From Verrucomicrobiota bacterium (GTDB lineage Bacteria > Verrucomicrobiota > Verrucomicrobiia > Opitutales > Opitutaceae): a stretch of 53,669 nucleotides of DNA. The number at the start of each line of letters is the position of its first letter. Position 1 is the first letter of the stretch. Position numbers and translations under genes: made by a program. The stretch is from contig JAQGON010000018.1 of NCBI GenBank assembly GCA_028293565.1, positions 1 through 53,669 on the forward strand. The letters run 5' to 3'. Shown one piece after another: positions 9,140 to 18,302 of this stretch. The notes below the pieces were generated by a model, which saw nothing but the letters and a program-made list of their open reading frames with translations, was not told the DNA's origin and did not search any database.

Positions 9140-10528
9140 CTATCGGTAAAGCCAGTAGCGCTTGCTCTGCTCCTGGTAAATCTTCGCGCGGGCGTCCCAG
9201 TCGGCCAGGAATTTCGGGACGTCGACGCGCGCGCCGTCGCGCTGGAGGGCGCGCAGGAATTCCTCGGAGCCCATGTGGTGCAGGAAACCGCTGAAGTCGC
9301 GGCCCGGCGCGGGCAGGAACGGGTTTTTCGTCTCCAGCTTGCAGGCTAGCTTCATCAGATAGAAATTAAGCTCGGTCGGACGCCACTCGTCGTAGTCGGT
9401 GATCTCGATGAAGAGGCCCACCGCCGATTTTCCGTCGCGGTCCGGCGCGCTCACGCGGCGGAACTGGAGGCCGTCGAGCTTCAGCGCGCGCAGTTCCTTC
9501 TCGACCACGTCGATCTTCGCCGTGCGGTGCGAGATCCCGCGGAACGGATAGGACTTGCCGATGCCGTGGCGGAATCCCGTGTCGATCTTCGGCGGATCCC
9601 AGAAGGCCCCGAGGCCTACCATCGGATAGCCCTGGACGGCGGCGAAGTCCTGGATGAATCCGGAGGTCGGCACCCACGGGAGTCCCGTCTCGGGCCAGCG
9701 CATCGAGCGCCGCCAGCCGCGCATCGGGATCACGGTGAGACGCCCGCGCTGGCGCGTGGAATCGGGGATCGCCAGCACGCCCGGCGCGTCCTTCGCCATG
9801 CGCGCGAGCTCGCCGATCGTCAGGCCGTGCACGTAGGGAACGCGAAACGCGCCGACATAACTCGTCAGTTTCGCGTCGAGCGGCGGACCGTCGACCTTCA
9901 GGCCGCCGAGCGGGTTGGGTCGGTCGAGGACGATGACCTCGACGTTGTGCTCGAAGCACGCCTCCATCGTGTAGCGCATGGCGCTGACGAACGTGTACGA
10001 ACGGGTGCCGATGTCCTGGAGGTCGATGACCATCGCATCGATGCCCTTCAGCGAAGCCTTCGTGGGCTTTCGATTCGGCATCGCGTAAATCGAATAGGCC
10101 GGCAGGCCGGTCCGCTTGTCGATCACGCTCGGCACCTTGAACTCGGCGGGGGCGTCGCCGTTGACGCCGTGCTCGGGTCCGTAGAGTGCGACCAGTTTCA
10201 CGCCTGGCGCGCGCCGCAGGATGCTGATGGTGCTTTCGCCGCGGCGATTCACGCCGGCGGGATGGGTGAGCAGTCCGATGCGCTTGCCTTTGACGGCGGC
10301 GAAGCCCTGCGACTCGAGCACGTCGATCCCGAGCATGACGGGAAACACCGGCGAGGCCAAGGCGGGCGCCGGCGCGACGACGGGGGCCGCGGGTGGCGGT
10401 GCGCTGGGGGCGGCGGTGACCGGCCGGGTGGGTGGCCGGCTGGCGCTGCAGCCGAACAAACCGACGAGCAGGACGAGTGGGGCGCAGAGGTGCTTCAAAG
10501 GGAGCAGGCGGTTTGGGCGGCCGGGCAT
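9140..10528 (-). CDS. DUF1343/NamZ-family exo-beta-N-acetylmuramidase-like lipoprotein
   Basis: A lipoprotein of 462 aa. The signal peptide ends in a lipobox LFGC (lipidated Cys27) and is followed by a Pro/Ala-rich linker of about 30 residues. The rest is one DUF1343 domain with the family blocks [67 protein letters not shown] and [12 protein letters not shown]. Characterised NamZ proteins remove N-acetylmuramic acid from the non-reducing end of peptidoglycan fragments, so a cell-wall recycling role in the periplasm is inferred. ATG 10528 is the only start that gives a proper signal peptide. It is divergent from glycerate kinase with a 102-bp gap. No MurNAc kinase or MurQ gene is adjacent. 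Confidence 0.92.
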   Translation of the reverse strand: MPGRPNRLLPLKHLCAPLVLLVGLFGCSASRPPTRPVTAAPSAPPPAAPVVAPAPALASPVFPVMLGIDVLESQGFAAVKGKRIGLLTHPAGVNRRGESTISILRRAPGVKLVALYGPEHGVNGDAPAEFKVPSVIDKRTGLPAYSIYAMPNRKPTKASLKGIDAMVIDLQDIGTRSYTFVSAMRYTMEACFEHNVEVIVLDRPNPLGGLKVDGPPLDAKLTSYVGAFRVPYVHGLTIGELARMAKDAPGVLAIPDSTRQRGRLTVIPMRGWRRSMRWPETGLPWVPTSGFIQDFAAVQGYPMVGLGAFWDPPKIDTGFRHGIGKSYPFRGISHRTAKIDVVEKELRALKLDGLQFRRVSAPDRDGKSAVGLFIEITDYDEWRPTELNFYLMKLACKLETKNPFLPAPGRDFSGFLHHMGSEEFLRALQRDGARVDVPKFLADWDARAKIYQEQSKRYWLYR

Positions 10529-10630
10529 GCGGGCGAAACCTTGGCGGGCAAAACCGCTCCGTCGAGGATGTTTCGCCGTGCCGCTAAAACACTCGCCACG
10601 GACGGCGCTTGAATTTCTCGTGGAAGACCG

Positions 10631-11806
10631 ATGCGCGTCCTGATCGTCTTCGACAAATTCAAGGACTCGATGAGCGCCGGCACCGCCTGCCTGGCCGCCG
10701 CGGAATCCCTGCGCGCCAGGCATCCGGATTGGGAACTCGACGTGTGTCCGCTGGCGGACGGAGGCGAAGGATTTGTCGAGATCCTGACGGCCGCGGCGGG
10801 CGGCACACTGGAGGCGCAGACGGTTTCGGGACCGCGCGGCGCTCCGGTGAATGCGGCCTACGGACTGGTCCCGGTCCAAACCATTCCGATGGCCGCGCGC
10901 GCCATGCTGCAGTTGCCAGGTGTCGCCGAGGATGCGCGCATCGCGGTGATCGAGATGGCCGCGGCCAGCGGGCTTGCCCTGCTGTCGTCGGCCGAGCGCG
11001 ATCCGTGGCGCGCGACGAGCACCGGGACCGGCGAACTCATCGCGGCGGCGACCGCGGCGGGCGCCGCCGCCCTTCTGCTCGGGGTGGGGGGCAGCGCGAC
11101 GCACGACCTCGGGTTGGGTGCGCTGGCGGCGCTGGGACTAAGGTTTCGGTCGCAGCGCGGAGAAGGAATCAACCCGCCGATTCCGTCCGACTGGGCGAAA
11201 ATCGAGCGCATCGAGGGAAATCTGCCGGCCGGCCTTCCCCCGGTCCGGATTGCCTGCGACGTGTCGAATCCCCTGCTGGGCGCCCGCGGGGCGGCGGCGG
11301 TTTATGGACCGCAGAAAGGCTTGCGGCCGGCCGATCTCGCCAAGCTGGACAGCGCGAGCGCGCGGCTGGCCCTCATGCTGTGCGCGCGCTTTGGCCGTTC
11401 CGATTCGCTGATGGATGAACCCGGCGCCGGGGCGGCGGGGGGTATCGCCTTTGGGCTGATGGCGTCGGCGGGCGCGGCGCTGCTGCCGGGGTTCGACCTC
11501 GTGGCGGCCTGGCTCGGTCTGGAAACGCGGATCGCCGCCGCCGATTTCGTGATCACGGGCGAAGGCCGGTTCGACGACAGCTCGCTGGAGGGCAAAGGCC
11601 CGGGAGCGATCGCCGCCCGCGCGCTGGACCTGGGAAAACCCGTGCACGTTTTCGCCGGCCAGGTGACGACGCGGCATGCCCGCCCCGGCCTGGCGCTGCA
11701 TGCAATCACGCCGGCGAACGAGCCGCTCGGGGACGCGCTGCGGAACGGGCGGGCCAGCCTCGCGGCTGCCGTGAGCGAAACTTTTCGGAATTTGAACAGA
11801 AGCTAA
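10631..11806 (+). CDS. Glycerate 2-kinase (GarK/GlxK family)
   Basis: Phosphorylates D-glycerate to 2-phosphoglycerate, feeding glyoxylate, glucarate or serine breakdown into glycolysis. The 391-aa length is normal. Conserved blocks include VFDKFKDSMSA at the N-terminus, CPLADGGEGFVE, the GTGELIAAA region, LLLGVGGSATHDLG, DVSNPLLGARGAA and DFVITGEGRFDDSSLEGKGP. The start ATG 10631 gives the canonical N-terminus. The last codons (LNRS-stop) run into a 9-bp-period repeat at 11794, so the extreme C-terminus seems to have been rewritten by the repeat. Divergent from the NamZ-like gene. Confidence 0.94.
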   Translation: MRVLIVFDKFKDSMSAGTACLAAAESLRARHPDWELDVCPLADGGEGFVEILTAAAGGTLEAQTVSGPRGAPVNAAYGLVPVQTIPMAARAMLQLPGVAEDARIAVIEMAAASGLALLSSAERDPWRATSTGTGELIAAATAAGAAALLLGVGGSATHDLGLGALAALGLRFRSQRGEGINPPIPSDWAKIERIEGNLPAGLPPVRIACDVSNPLLGARGAAAVYGPQKGLRPADLAKLDSASARLALMLCARFGRSDSLMDEPGAGAAGGIAFGLMASAGAALLPGFDLVAAWLGLETRIAAADFVITGEGRFDDSSLEGKGPGAIAARALDLGKPVHVFAGQVTTRHARPGLALHAITPANEPLGDALRNGRASLAAAVSETFRNLNRS

Positions 11807-11862
11807 CGGAGGTAACGAAGCGCTGTTCGTCTGCGGGGCGTGGGTTGCAGGCCGGGGTCGGC
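11794..11862 (+). repeat. Half copy of the 9-bp-period inverted-repeat element
   Basis: Three nonamers (GAACAGAAG, CTAACGGAG, GTAACGAAG) are followed by CGTGGGTTGCAGGCCGGGGT, in the same order as the left arm and adjoining segment of the element at 16438-16616. The right arm is missing. The first 13 bases are coding (end of glycerate kinase). Confidence 0.6.
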
Positions 11863-11904
11863 TCGGAGGGGGGGTGCAACCCTTGCGCCGATTTCGAATT
11901 CTGC

Positions 11905-13521
11905 TCAGAATTTGGAGCCGTCGGCTTTGGTGCCGCAGAGGGAGACCTGGAGGCCGAGTTCGGCCGCGAGCGCGGCCTTGGTGTACATCGCGAGATCGGC
12001 TTCGACGGCGGAGGTCGCATAGGCGACCTGGATGTGGTTGGCCTTATGGCGCGCCATCATCTGGTCACGGCTCACGCCGTACGTCACCGCATGCATGATC
12101 GGCCACTGCACGGTCGTTTCCTTCCAGCGGCGTTCGGTCTCGGCGCGGGGAAGCGCGATGACTTTGGCGCGGCCGAGATCCATCTTCAGTTTCCCGCCTT
12201 CGACAAAGATGCGGCTCCAGACGATTTCGCCGGGTTTCGCGATGCCGCGCACCGTGCCGCCGCCAAGCCGGAAATACATGTAGGGCTGGCGCAGCGAATC
12301 GGTGCCGCGGTAGCCGTCGACGTGATGAGCCGGCGGCGCGCTGCCGGAAATGAGGAAAACCCAGACATATTCCTTGGTCGTGCCGCTGCGGTCGAAGTCA
12401 CCCCACCGCAGGTCGTGCAGCGTGTTCTCGACCGGCTGCCCCAGGGCCGCGTGTACCCGGTTGGTGAACAGGCCGACGAGGCCCGCGCACTCGTCGACTT
12501 CGTTGAAATGCGTCAGCGGCTGTCCGTCGCGGATGATCTCCCCGCGCGAATTCGCGACCGGGGGACGGTCGGAGTTGTTGAGGATGCCCTCGACGAGATC
12601 CGAGGCGGGCAGGAGATCCTTCAGGCCCTGCTGGTATTGGATGCCGATGGTCTCGCAGCCAAATTCGTCGGCGATGCGCAGCGCCGCGACATACGTCCGG
12701 CACTGCCAGAGCACCTGCGCCTCGGTGAGGTCGGTCGCCTCGTTCGTTCCGAGATGGAATTTCATGCCCTTCGCGCGAAGCCAGTTGTAGACGCCGCGAG
12801 CCTCGGCGTCGCTCACCTGGGTGGCGCCGTAGTAGAGCGCGGCCTGGGAGAGGCGCTCCTTGTAGACTCCGGTCGGGAAGAGCAGCTCGTCGGGAATGAT
12901 TGCGTTGAACATCCCCATGCAGCCCTCGTCGAAGATCCCCATGATGGATTTCCGGAGGCGGAGGTCGCCGGCGATTTTTTTGGCGACGGCGCGTGCCTTC
13001 GCCGGCACCCGCGCCGCGCCGAGGGGGCGGACGTGGCGGACCGGATGCTTGACCATTCCGTGCTTGAGCCAGGCGGCGAGGTTCTGGAGAAAAAATTCGT
13101 CGGTGAAATCCACGCTCCAGAGCGTGGAATACTTCACCCCGGCCTTGGTCAGCGAGCCATTGAGGTTGAGCATTCCCACCAGCCCCGGCGCGGAGCCGGA
13201 CCAGTTTGCGACCGTGAGGATGGGGGCGCGGTGCGAGACGAGCCCGTGCAGCAGGTGGTGCGAATACTGCCAGACCGCCTCGGCGACGATGAGGGGCGTC
13301 TCCGGATCGATCGTGGCGAAAACCGCCATGCCCTCCTTCTGCGAGCTGATGAACCCATGTTTGGCCGCGGGTTTGTAGGGATGCGCGCGCGCGAGCCGGT
13401 AGCCGAGTTTGCCGACGGCGGCGGTGAGCTGCTTCTCCATCGCCTGCTGGAAGGCCCAGGTTTTTTCGTTGGCGGACTGGCGGAGATCGCCGTTGGCGAC
13501 GAGGAGGATGGTTTTGGGCAT
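11905..13521 (-). CDS. L-fucose/L-arabinose-isomerase-like protein
   Basis: A 538-aa protein that I match to the fucose/arabinose isomerase-like superfamily, which interconverts aldoses and ketoses. The evidence is the Rossmann-like N-terminal half ([37 protein letters not shown]), the central [19 protein letters not shown] block, [16 protein letters not shown] and [14 protein letters not shown] (candidate metal-binding Glu/Asp), and a C-terminal half with [17 protein letters not shown]. The match is by pattern, not by full family alignment. ATG 13521 is chosen because upstream codons translate a heptamer array. It is divergent from an AraC-family regulator 148 bp away, which fits an inducible sugar gene. 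The 3' end lies just past a repeat fragment. Confidence 0.7.
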   Translation of the reverse strand: MPKTILLVANGDLRQSANEKTWAFQQAMEKQLTAAVGKLGYRLARAHPYKPAAKHGFISSQKEGMAVFATIDPETPLIVAEAVWQYSHHLLHGLVSHRAPILTVANWSGSAPGLVGMLNLNGSLTKAGVKYSTLWSVDFTDEFFLQNLAAWLKHGMVKHPVRHVRPLGAARVPAKARAVAKKIAGDLRLRKSIMGIFDEGCMGMFNAIIPDELLFPTGVYKERLSQAALYYGATQVSDAEARGVYNWLRAKGMKFHLGTNEATDLTEAQVLWQCRTYVAALRIADEFGCETIGIQYQQGLKDLLPASDLVEGILNNSDRPPVANSRGEIIRDGQPLTHFNEVDECAGLVGLFTNRVHAALGQPVENTLHDLRWGDFDRSGTTKEYVWVFLISGSAPPAHHVDGYRGTDSLRQPYMYFRLGGGTVRGIAKPGEIVWSRIFVEGGKLKMDLGRAKVIALPRAETERRWKETTVQWPIMHAVTYGVSRDQMMARHKANHIQVAYATSAVEADLAMYTKAALAAELGLQVSLCGTKADGSKF

Positions 13522-13525
13522 GGTC

Positions 13526-13588
13526 GTCGGAATTGGGAATTCGGGTTCGGAGATCGTTGATCGCAGTTCGGAGATCGGAGATCGGATG
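13526..13588. repeat. 7-bp-period array, nine units (TCGGAGA type)
   Basis: Nine contiguous degenerate heptamers with core TCGGAGA (also TTGGGAA, TCGTTGA, TCGCAGT) begin 4 bp upstream of the isomerase-like start. They occupy most of the divergent promoter region shared with the AraC regulator. Related heptamer arrays are found at seven other places in the window. Confidence 0.8.
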
Positions 13589-13669
13589 AGGTGGGCTGAA
13601 AATTGACCGGGGGGAGGGATAGAATGCACTCGAAATGCTTGGGAAGGAATGGATAGAAAGGGCATTCAC

Positions 13670-14551
13670 ATGGATAAAATCGACCGAAGGCTGGCGTCGC
13701 GGCTGTTGTCGGAGCAGGTCACGGGAGCGCGGTATTTTTTCCGGAACCTCGCGCCGCGCCGCGCCGGCCGGCTGGGCCTGGCGATGGGCGGCCGCGAGCA
13801 CTGCAACCCGGACTATGCGCTCCGGCGCGCGAGTTTTCCATTCTATGGAATCGAGTATGTGGCGGCGGGGCGCGGGACGGTGAAGCTGGACGACCGGTGG
13901 GAGGCGCTCGGGCCGGGCGTGGTGTTCGCCTATGCGCCGGCAACGCGCTGCGAGATCCGGTCGGATGCCGTCGATCCCCTGGTGAAATATTTTGTGTCGT
14001 TCGCGGGCACGGATGCGCGGCGCCGGCTGCGGCGCTGCGGCGTGGAGCTTGGGCGCACGCGCCAGCTGGCGGCGCACGCGGAGATCACCAGCGTGCTCGA
14101 GGACCTGGTCCGCGAAGGCCAGCGCTCGGGAGTGCTGGCGGGCCGCATTTGTGCGGCGCTGTTCGAGCTGCTGCTCCTGAAGATCGAGGACACCGCCACG
14201 CTGGCGCCGCACGCGAGCGAGCCGGCGCGCGAGGCGTTCCTGCGCTGCAAGGCGCTGATTGACGCCCGGGTCGAGCGGCTGGGCTCGCTGGAGGAAATCG
14301 CGGCGGCGGCGGGCGTCGAGACGTCGAGCGTCTGCCGCTGGTTCCGCCGCTATCAGGGCACAAGTCCCTACCAGTATCTCCTGCGCCGGAAAATGAACCT
14401 CGCGGCCGAGCATCTCGTGGAGAATGGCGGCTTGGTGAAGGAAGTCGCGCAGCGGCTCGGGTTCGCGGATCCGCTTCATTTCTCCCGCGCGTTCAAGTCC
14501 GTGCACGGCGTCGCGCCGCGGGAGCTGCTGCGCTATCAGCACGCGCGATGA
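13670..14551 (+). CDS. AraC-family transcriptional regulator
   Basis: A 293-aa AraC/XylS regulator. The N-terminal cupin-like sensor domain (about residues 20-150) contains FPFYGIEYVAAGRG and GPGVVFAYAPATRCEI. The C-terminal double helix-turn-helix runs over the last ~100 residues, with LGSLEEIAAAAGVETSSVCRWFRRYQG as the first helix-turn-helix and KEVAQRLGFADPLHFSRAFK plus GVAPRELLR as the second. ATG 13670 is preferred because AAAGGG lies nine bases upstream; an in-frame ATG at 13649 is also possible. It is divergent from the isomerase-like gene, which is its likely target, and the ligand is probably a sugar. The intervening DNA is largely a heptamer array. Confidence 0.92.
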   Translation: MDKIDRRLASRLLSEQVTGARYFFRNLAPRRAGRLGLAMGGREHCNPDYALRRASFPFYGIEYVAAGRGTVKLDDRWEALGPGVVFAYAPATRCEIRSDAVDPLVKYFVSFAGTDARRRLRRCGVELGRTRQLAAHAEITSVLEDLVREGQRSGVLAGRICAALFELLLLKIEDTATLAPHASEPAREAFLRCKALIDARVERLGSLEEIAAAAGVETSSVCRWFRRYQGTSPYQYLLRRKMNLAAEHLVENGGLVKEVAQRLGFADPLHFSRAFKSVHGVAPRELLRYQHAR

Positions 14552-14918
14552 GGACTAAAGGGGTGACGGAGCGTCCAACGCGTTGAAAACGTGTTTTACC
14601 ACGAAGAGCACGGAGAGCACGAAGGCGGCGAAGATCCGGCGCAGGCGGGTTCGATCTTCGCGGGCTTCGCGACCTTCGCGGTGAAAATCAGCCTCCTGAC
14701 GTCGGCTGCTACTGGGAGGCTCTAGGCTTAGTGGAATAGGCCCCCATGCGCTGGAGGCGTGAGCAGGACTCAAGGGGCTGACGGAGCGCCGAACGCGTTG
14801 AAAACGCGTTTTACCGCGAAGAGCACGCAGGCGGCGAAGATCCGGCGCAGGCAGGTTCGATCTTCGCGGGCTTCGCGACCTTCGTGGTGAAAATCAGCCT
14901 CCTGACGTCGGCTGCTAC
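14550..14918. repeat. Gene-free 400-bp stretch with two direct ~155-bp repeat copies
   Basis: The gap between the AraC regulator and the BON lipoprotein holds two direct copies, 14550-14712 and 14765-14918. Each has GACGGAGCG plus AACGCGTTGAAAACG, then a 9-bp-period array (ACCACGAAG, AGCACGGAG, ...), then its inverted counterpart (CTTCGCGGG CTTCGCGACC TTCGCGG), and ends in CCTCCTGACGTCGGCTGCTA. Each copy could fold as an imperfect hairpin. Copy 2 lacks 9 bp (one nonamer) relative to copy 1. No open frame here looks like a gene. Confidence 0.8.
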
Positions 14919-14953
14919 CGGGGAGAACCGCTTTTCGGGCGGCGCTGCAGTCT

Positions 14954-15439
14954 CTATTCGACGCGCAGCTCGGAGGCCACTTCGCGGACACCGTCGGTGT
15001 CGAGCGCCAGCACCATCGCCTTGCCGATCAGCTCGGGCGACGAAACGGTGCCGGTGAGCGTCACCTGACCCGCGTGGGCCTCCACGTTGATTTTGAGCGC
15101 GGAAAGATCGTCGTCGGCCAGCAGCTTTGCATTGATCACGGCAGCGATCCGGGCGTTGTCGACCGCGGCGCCGAATTTTTCGGTGGCGGCGGCGGTCTTG
15201 CTCCGGGCGATGCGCCCGCCCTTCTTCAGGTCGGCCCTGATGTCGTCGGGGGTGAGCTGCCATTCGGTCAGCTTGGCGGTAAGGGTGTTCTTCATTTCGA
15301 CCGTGGCGGCCCTGGTTTTATCGACCGCGGTGGCGGCGGCGTCCTTGGTTTGATCGGCAAAGGACCTTTGGTCGTCCTTTCGGGCGCAGGCGGCCAAGGC
15401 GAGGCTGAGCAGGACGAGGCCGCAGAGGGATGTTTTCAT
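14954..15439 (-). CDS. BON-domain lipoprotein (OsmY-like)
   Basis: A 161-aa envelope lipoprotein. The signal peptide ends LALAAC with lipidated Cys18. A helical, charged segment follows (TKDAAATAVDKTRAATVEMKN), then one BON domain in the C-terminal half: NARIAAVINAKLLADDDL, INVEAHAGQVTLTGTVSSPE and DTDGVREVASELRVE. BON domains bind membranes or phospholipid surfaces and are common in osmotic-stress and secretin-associated proteins. ATG 15439 places the signal peptide at the very start; codons upstream have no signal character. It is divergent from the SDR gene and probably transcribed alone. Confidence 0.9.
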   Translation of the reverse strand: MKTSLCGLVLLSLALAACARKDDQRSFADQTKDAAATAVDKTRAATVEMKNTLTAKLTEWQLTPDDIRADLKKGGRIARSKTAAATEKFGAAVDNARIAAVINAKLLADDDLSALKINVEAHAGQVTLTGTVSSPELIGKAMVLALDTDGVREVASELRVE

Positions 15440-15645
15440 GGAGCGAAGGGGTTGAGAGGTCTGACCGGTGAAGGTCGGATTGGTTCGAGGGATCTCCACA
15501 GTGCGGCGGAGGAAAATGCATCGTCCGGAGTGGCGCCGCGTCTCCAGCCAGCGATCGCGCGACGCCGTCGTGGCGCCGCGGCTGTGACGCCAGGCGGCCG
15601 AGAATGAACGTTGCCCGCGAGAGGGTGGTCCGTTTCGCTGCGGGC

Positions 15646-16428
15646 ATGGCTTCGAAAACTGCCCTGGTCACCGGCGCATCGCGCGGCATCGGCCGCGGGA
15701 TTGCGATCGAACTCGCCCGCGCGGGCTGCCGCGTGGCCATCAACTACGCCGGCAACGCCGAGGCCGCGGGCGAGGCGCTCGCGCTCGTGAAGGCGGCGGG
15801 TGGCGACGGTTTCGTGGTGCAGGGCGACGTGGCCGTCGCGGCCGACCGCGAGCGGCTCGTGGCCGAGACGGTTCGCCGGTTCGGACGCATCGACCTGCTG
15901 GTCAACAACGCGGGCGTCGCGCCGAAAGTCCGCGCCGATCTGCTCGAGGCCGGCGAGGAGAGCTTCGACCGGCTCTACGCGATCAACCTGAAAGGCCCGT
16001 TTTTCCTGACCCAGCTCGTGGCGAAGCAGATGCTGCAACAGCCGCCAGATGCGGAGGGGTTTCGCGGGCGGGTCGTCAACATCACGTCGATCTCGGTCTA
16101 CGCCGCGTCGATCAACCGCGGCGACTACTGCATGGTGAAGGCGGGGCTGGCGATGATGACCAAGCTGTTTGCCGACCGGCTGGCGGGCGAGGGGATCAAT
16201 GTGTACGAGATCCGTCCCGGAGTGATTGCGACGGACATGACGGGCGGCGTGAAGGAAAAGTACGACAAGCTGATCCTCCACGACGAACGCGGCATCACTC
16301 CGTTGCGCCGGTGGGGCCAGCCCGCCGACATCGGCAAGGCGGTGCGCGCCATCGCGGAGGATCGATTCCCCTTTTCGACCGGCGCGGTGTTCGACGTCGA
16401 CGGAGGATTTCACCTGCATCGGCTGTAG
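15646..16428 (+). CDS. Short-chain dehydrogenase/reductase (FabG-like)
   Basis: A 260-aa classical SDR. The nucleotide-binding motif [10 protein letters not shown] is at residues 9-18 and NNAG is in [10 protein letters not shown]. The catalytic Ser, Tyr and Lys are in NITSISVY and YCMVKAG, followed by the PG motif ([10 protein letters not shown]). The C-terminal [12 protein letters not shown] is typical. It is annotated in this way for 3-oxoacyl-ACP reductase and for various sugar or alcohol dehydrogenases. Nothing nearby points to fatty-acid synthesis, so the substrate is open. ATG 15646 is used; the upstream in-frame ATG at 15604 would add 14 residues before the Rossmann fold. Confidence 0.92.
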   Translation: MASKTALVTGASRGIGRGIAIELARAGCRVAINYAGNAEAAGEALALVKAAGGDGFVVQGDVAVAADRERLVAETVRRFGRIDLLVNNAGVAPKVRADLLEAGEESFDRLYAINLKGPFFLTQLVAKQMLQQPPDAEGFRGRVVNITSISVYAASINRGDYCMVKAGLAMMTKLFADRLAGEGINVYEIRPGVIATDMTGGVKEKYDKLILHDERGITPLRRWGQPADIGKAVRAIAEDRFPFSTGAVFDVDGGFHLHRL

Positions 16429-16437
16429 GAATCCAAT

Positions 16438-16616
16438 CCGGTTGAACAGAAGGAAACGAAGGCAACGAAGCGCCCTCCGTCGTCAGAGTCTCCGTTGCAA
16501 GCCGGGTCGCATTTGGAGAGGGATCGGATCCAAACCAAAACAGGGACACTGCCTGTAAACCCAGACGCCTTTGACGAACGGCGCTTCGTTGCCTTCGTTT
16601 CCTTCTGTTCAACCGG
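16438..16616. repeat. 179-bp element with perfect 37-bp terminal inverted repeats built of 9-bp units
   Basis: The arms at 16438-16474 and 16580-16616 are exact reverse complements over 37 bp. Each arm contains three nonamers (GAACAGAAG, GAAACGAAG, GCAACGAAG). The 105-bp centre has no coding potential that I recognise. No clear target-site duplication is visible at the edges. A half copy is at 11794. Confidence 0.9.
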
Positions 16617-16676
16617 ATCGACTGATCCCTGTGTTTTCCTCTCGCGGGTTTGGGGTCGGCGGACACGTTCGGCGGG

Positions 16677-17690
16677 ATGCTGCTGACCTGCCAGGCCGGA
16701 TTCGAGTCGCTGCTCGCGCGTGAGCTGGCGCTGGCCGGCGCGCCGGCGGTTGAAAGCGGTCCGGGATGGACGCGGACCGAGGTCGAAGCCGAGACGGGGG
16801 CGATGGCGTTTCCGTGGCTGACGTTGAAGGCCCCGGTTGAGATCCGCGCGGAATCGGTGAACGCGCTCGCGCAGCGGATCGCGGAGGTTTTTTCCGCCAG
16901 CCTGAAGGGGGAGCGGATCGAGGCCGCGTGGCCGAGCGTCTGGCTGGGCCCGCCGGAAATCGTCGGGCTCGGGCGGCGGATCAAGAGCGTCGAGGACGCC
17001 TTTGGCGAGCTGTTGAAAAAAAAGCTGTCGCGCGTGGCAAAACTCGCGGTCGCCGATATTCCGCGCGGGGTCGGGGCGGGTCGCGGGTTGTTTGTTTATT
17101 TTCCCGACTTTGGCCGCGCCTTTGTGACGCGGGAGGCTCTGGTGCATGGCCAGCGGCGGATGGCCGACGATGAGCTCGCGCCCTCGCGTTCGTACCTGAA
17201 AGTCGAGGAGGCCTACATCCTCCTGGGACGCGGACCGGAGGCCGGCGAAACGGTGTGCGACCTCGGGGCGGCGCCCGGCGGATGGAGTTTCAGCGCGGCC
17301 AAGCGCGGGGCGCGGGTCGTGGCGATCGACAATGGTCCGCTGAAGGGCGGGGCGCTGGACCATCCGGCGATCGCCCACCGGATGGAGGACGCGTTCAGGT
17401 TCGCGCCGCAGGCGGGCGAGAAATTTGACTGGTTATTCTGCGACCTGGTCGAGGAGCCGCATCATGTCATCCAGGACATCGTGGCGCCATGGCTGGCGAA
17501 CCGCTGGTGTGAGCGGTTCGTGATCAACCTGAAGTTCGGCCGGGTGGATGCCGTGGCGCTCCTGCGCGAATTGCAGGCGGACGCTTCTCCATTGGTGCAG
17601 CACGCCCCGGGGTTTCGGGTGCGGCATCTTTATCATGACCGGGAGGAGTTCACGGTGGTGGGCCAGGTGGCGGGAAAGTCCGGCCGATAG
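16677..17690 (+). CDS. rlmM: 23S rRNA C2498 2'-O-methyltransferase-like protein (RlmM family)
   Basis: An SAM-dependent RNA ribose methyltransferase of the RlmM/FtsJ type, 337 aa; the E. coli enzyme modifies C2498 in 23S rRNA. The N-terminal half (LLTCQAGFESLLARELA, SVEDAFGELLKKKLSRVAKLAV) is the THUMP-like RNA-binding part. The Rossmann domain starts near residue 180 with PSRSYLKVEEAYILLGRGPEAGE and the SAM motif VCDLGAAPGGWSF, then VVAIDNGPLKG, WLFCDLVEEP and FVINLKFGR. The K-D-K-E style residues are present. ATG 16677 is preferred to the TTG at 16650. It lies 61 bp past the inverted-repeat element. Slightly shorter than the E. coli protein. Confidence 0.88.
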   Translation: MLLTCQAGFESLLARELALAGAPAVESGPGWTRTEVEAETGAMAFPWLTLKAPVEIRAESVNALAQRIAEVFSASLKGERIEAAWPSVWLGPPEIVGLGRRIKSVEDAFGELLKKKLSRVAKLAVADIPRGVGAGRGLFVYFPDFGRAFVTREALVHGQRRMADDELAPSRSYLKVEEAYILLGRGPEAGETVCDLGAAPGGWSFSAAKRGARVVAIDNGPLKGGALDHPAIAHRMEDAFRFAPQAGEKFDWLFCDLVEEPHHVIQDIVAPWLANRWCERFVINLKFGRVDAVALLRELQADASPLVQHAPGFRVRHLYHDREEFTVVGQVAGKSGR

Positions 17691-17752
17691 ACATTCAGCC
17701 ACGCGCGTGGCACCGGTTTTCGTGCTAGTCATCGCGGAGGCCGAGGTGCTAC

Positions 17753-18298
17753 ATGCGGATTCCCATGAGATGTCTCTTCCTGAAAATTTTCCTCGCCGTC
17801 CTCCTGTTCCCGCGGGCGCTGGCGGCATCCGACGCGGCCTTCGACGGGCGGTGGCGGCTGGATCCCGCGCGCAGCACGGCGCTCGACGGGTGGTCGACCC
17901 TCGACCTGGTCATCCAGACGGAGGGCTCCAAGGTCACGATGCGGCATGACCTGACCTGGCACGCGACGAAGGTGCAGGCGACCAATGTGCTCGACACCGC
18001 CGGCCCGGCCGCCGTGAAGAATTTCTTCCGTCTCGATCAGCGGCATATGGCGGTCTACGCGCGGCCGAAGGAGTCGGCGCAGGTTCAGGCTTCGTGGATC
18101 GACCACGGGCGCACGCTGCGAGTCGAGGCCGCGGTGCCGGTCGAAACCTCCCAAGGCAACACGTCGATGCGGATCTACGAGGAATATCGCCTGCAGGAAG
18201 GCGAGGCCGAACTGATGCTGATCGAGCTGCACCACACGCGCCCGCGTCCGCTGGTGTACCGGTTCACCAGGGTGACCGAAAACGCGGCGAGGAAATAA
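17753..18298 (+). CDS. Secreted protein of unknown function
   Basis: I do not recognise the family. The product is 181 aa with a signal peptide (about residues 1-25, ending ALAASDA). The mature part looks beta-rich, with FDGRWRLDPARSTALDGW, LVIQTEGSKVTMRHD, VEAAVPVETSQGNTSMRIYEEY and a C-terminal LIELHHTRPRPLVYRF. This is a pattern seen in lipocalin-like secreted proteins. Only 4 bp separate it from the GxGYxYP gene, so the two are very likely co-transcribed and act together in the envelope or periplasm. Confidence 0.75.
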   Translation: MRIPMRCLFLKIFLAVLLFPRALAASDAAFDGRWRLDPARSTALDGWSTLDLVIQTEGSKVTMRHDLTWHATKVQATNVLDTAGPAAVKNFFRLDQRHMAVYARPKESAQVQASWIDHGRTLRVEAAVPVETSQGNTSMRIYEEYRLQEGEAELMLIELHHTRPRPLVYRFTRVTENAARK

Positions 18299-18302
18299 TC
18301 CC

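Noticed and set aside
10529-11104. Extension of the NamZ-like frame upstream into glycerate kinase
   Set aside because: Overlaps the divergent glycerate kinase gene on the other strand and would bury the lipoprotein signal peptide 190 residues inside.
14555-14991. Short minus-strand frames of 72-73 codons in the duplicated repeat region
   Set aside because: Both translate the two repeat copies and therefore resemble each other; no start signal or protein-like composition.
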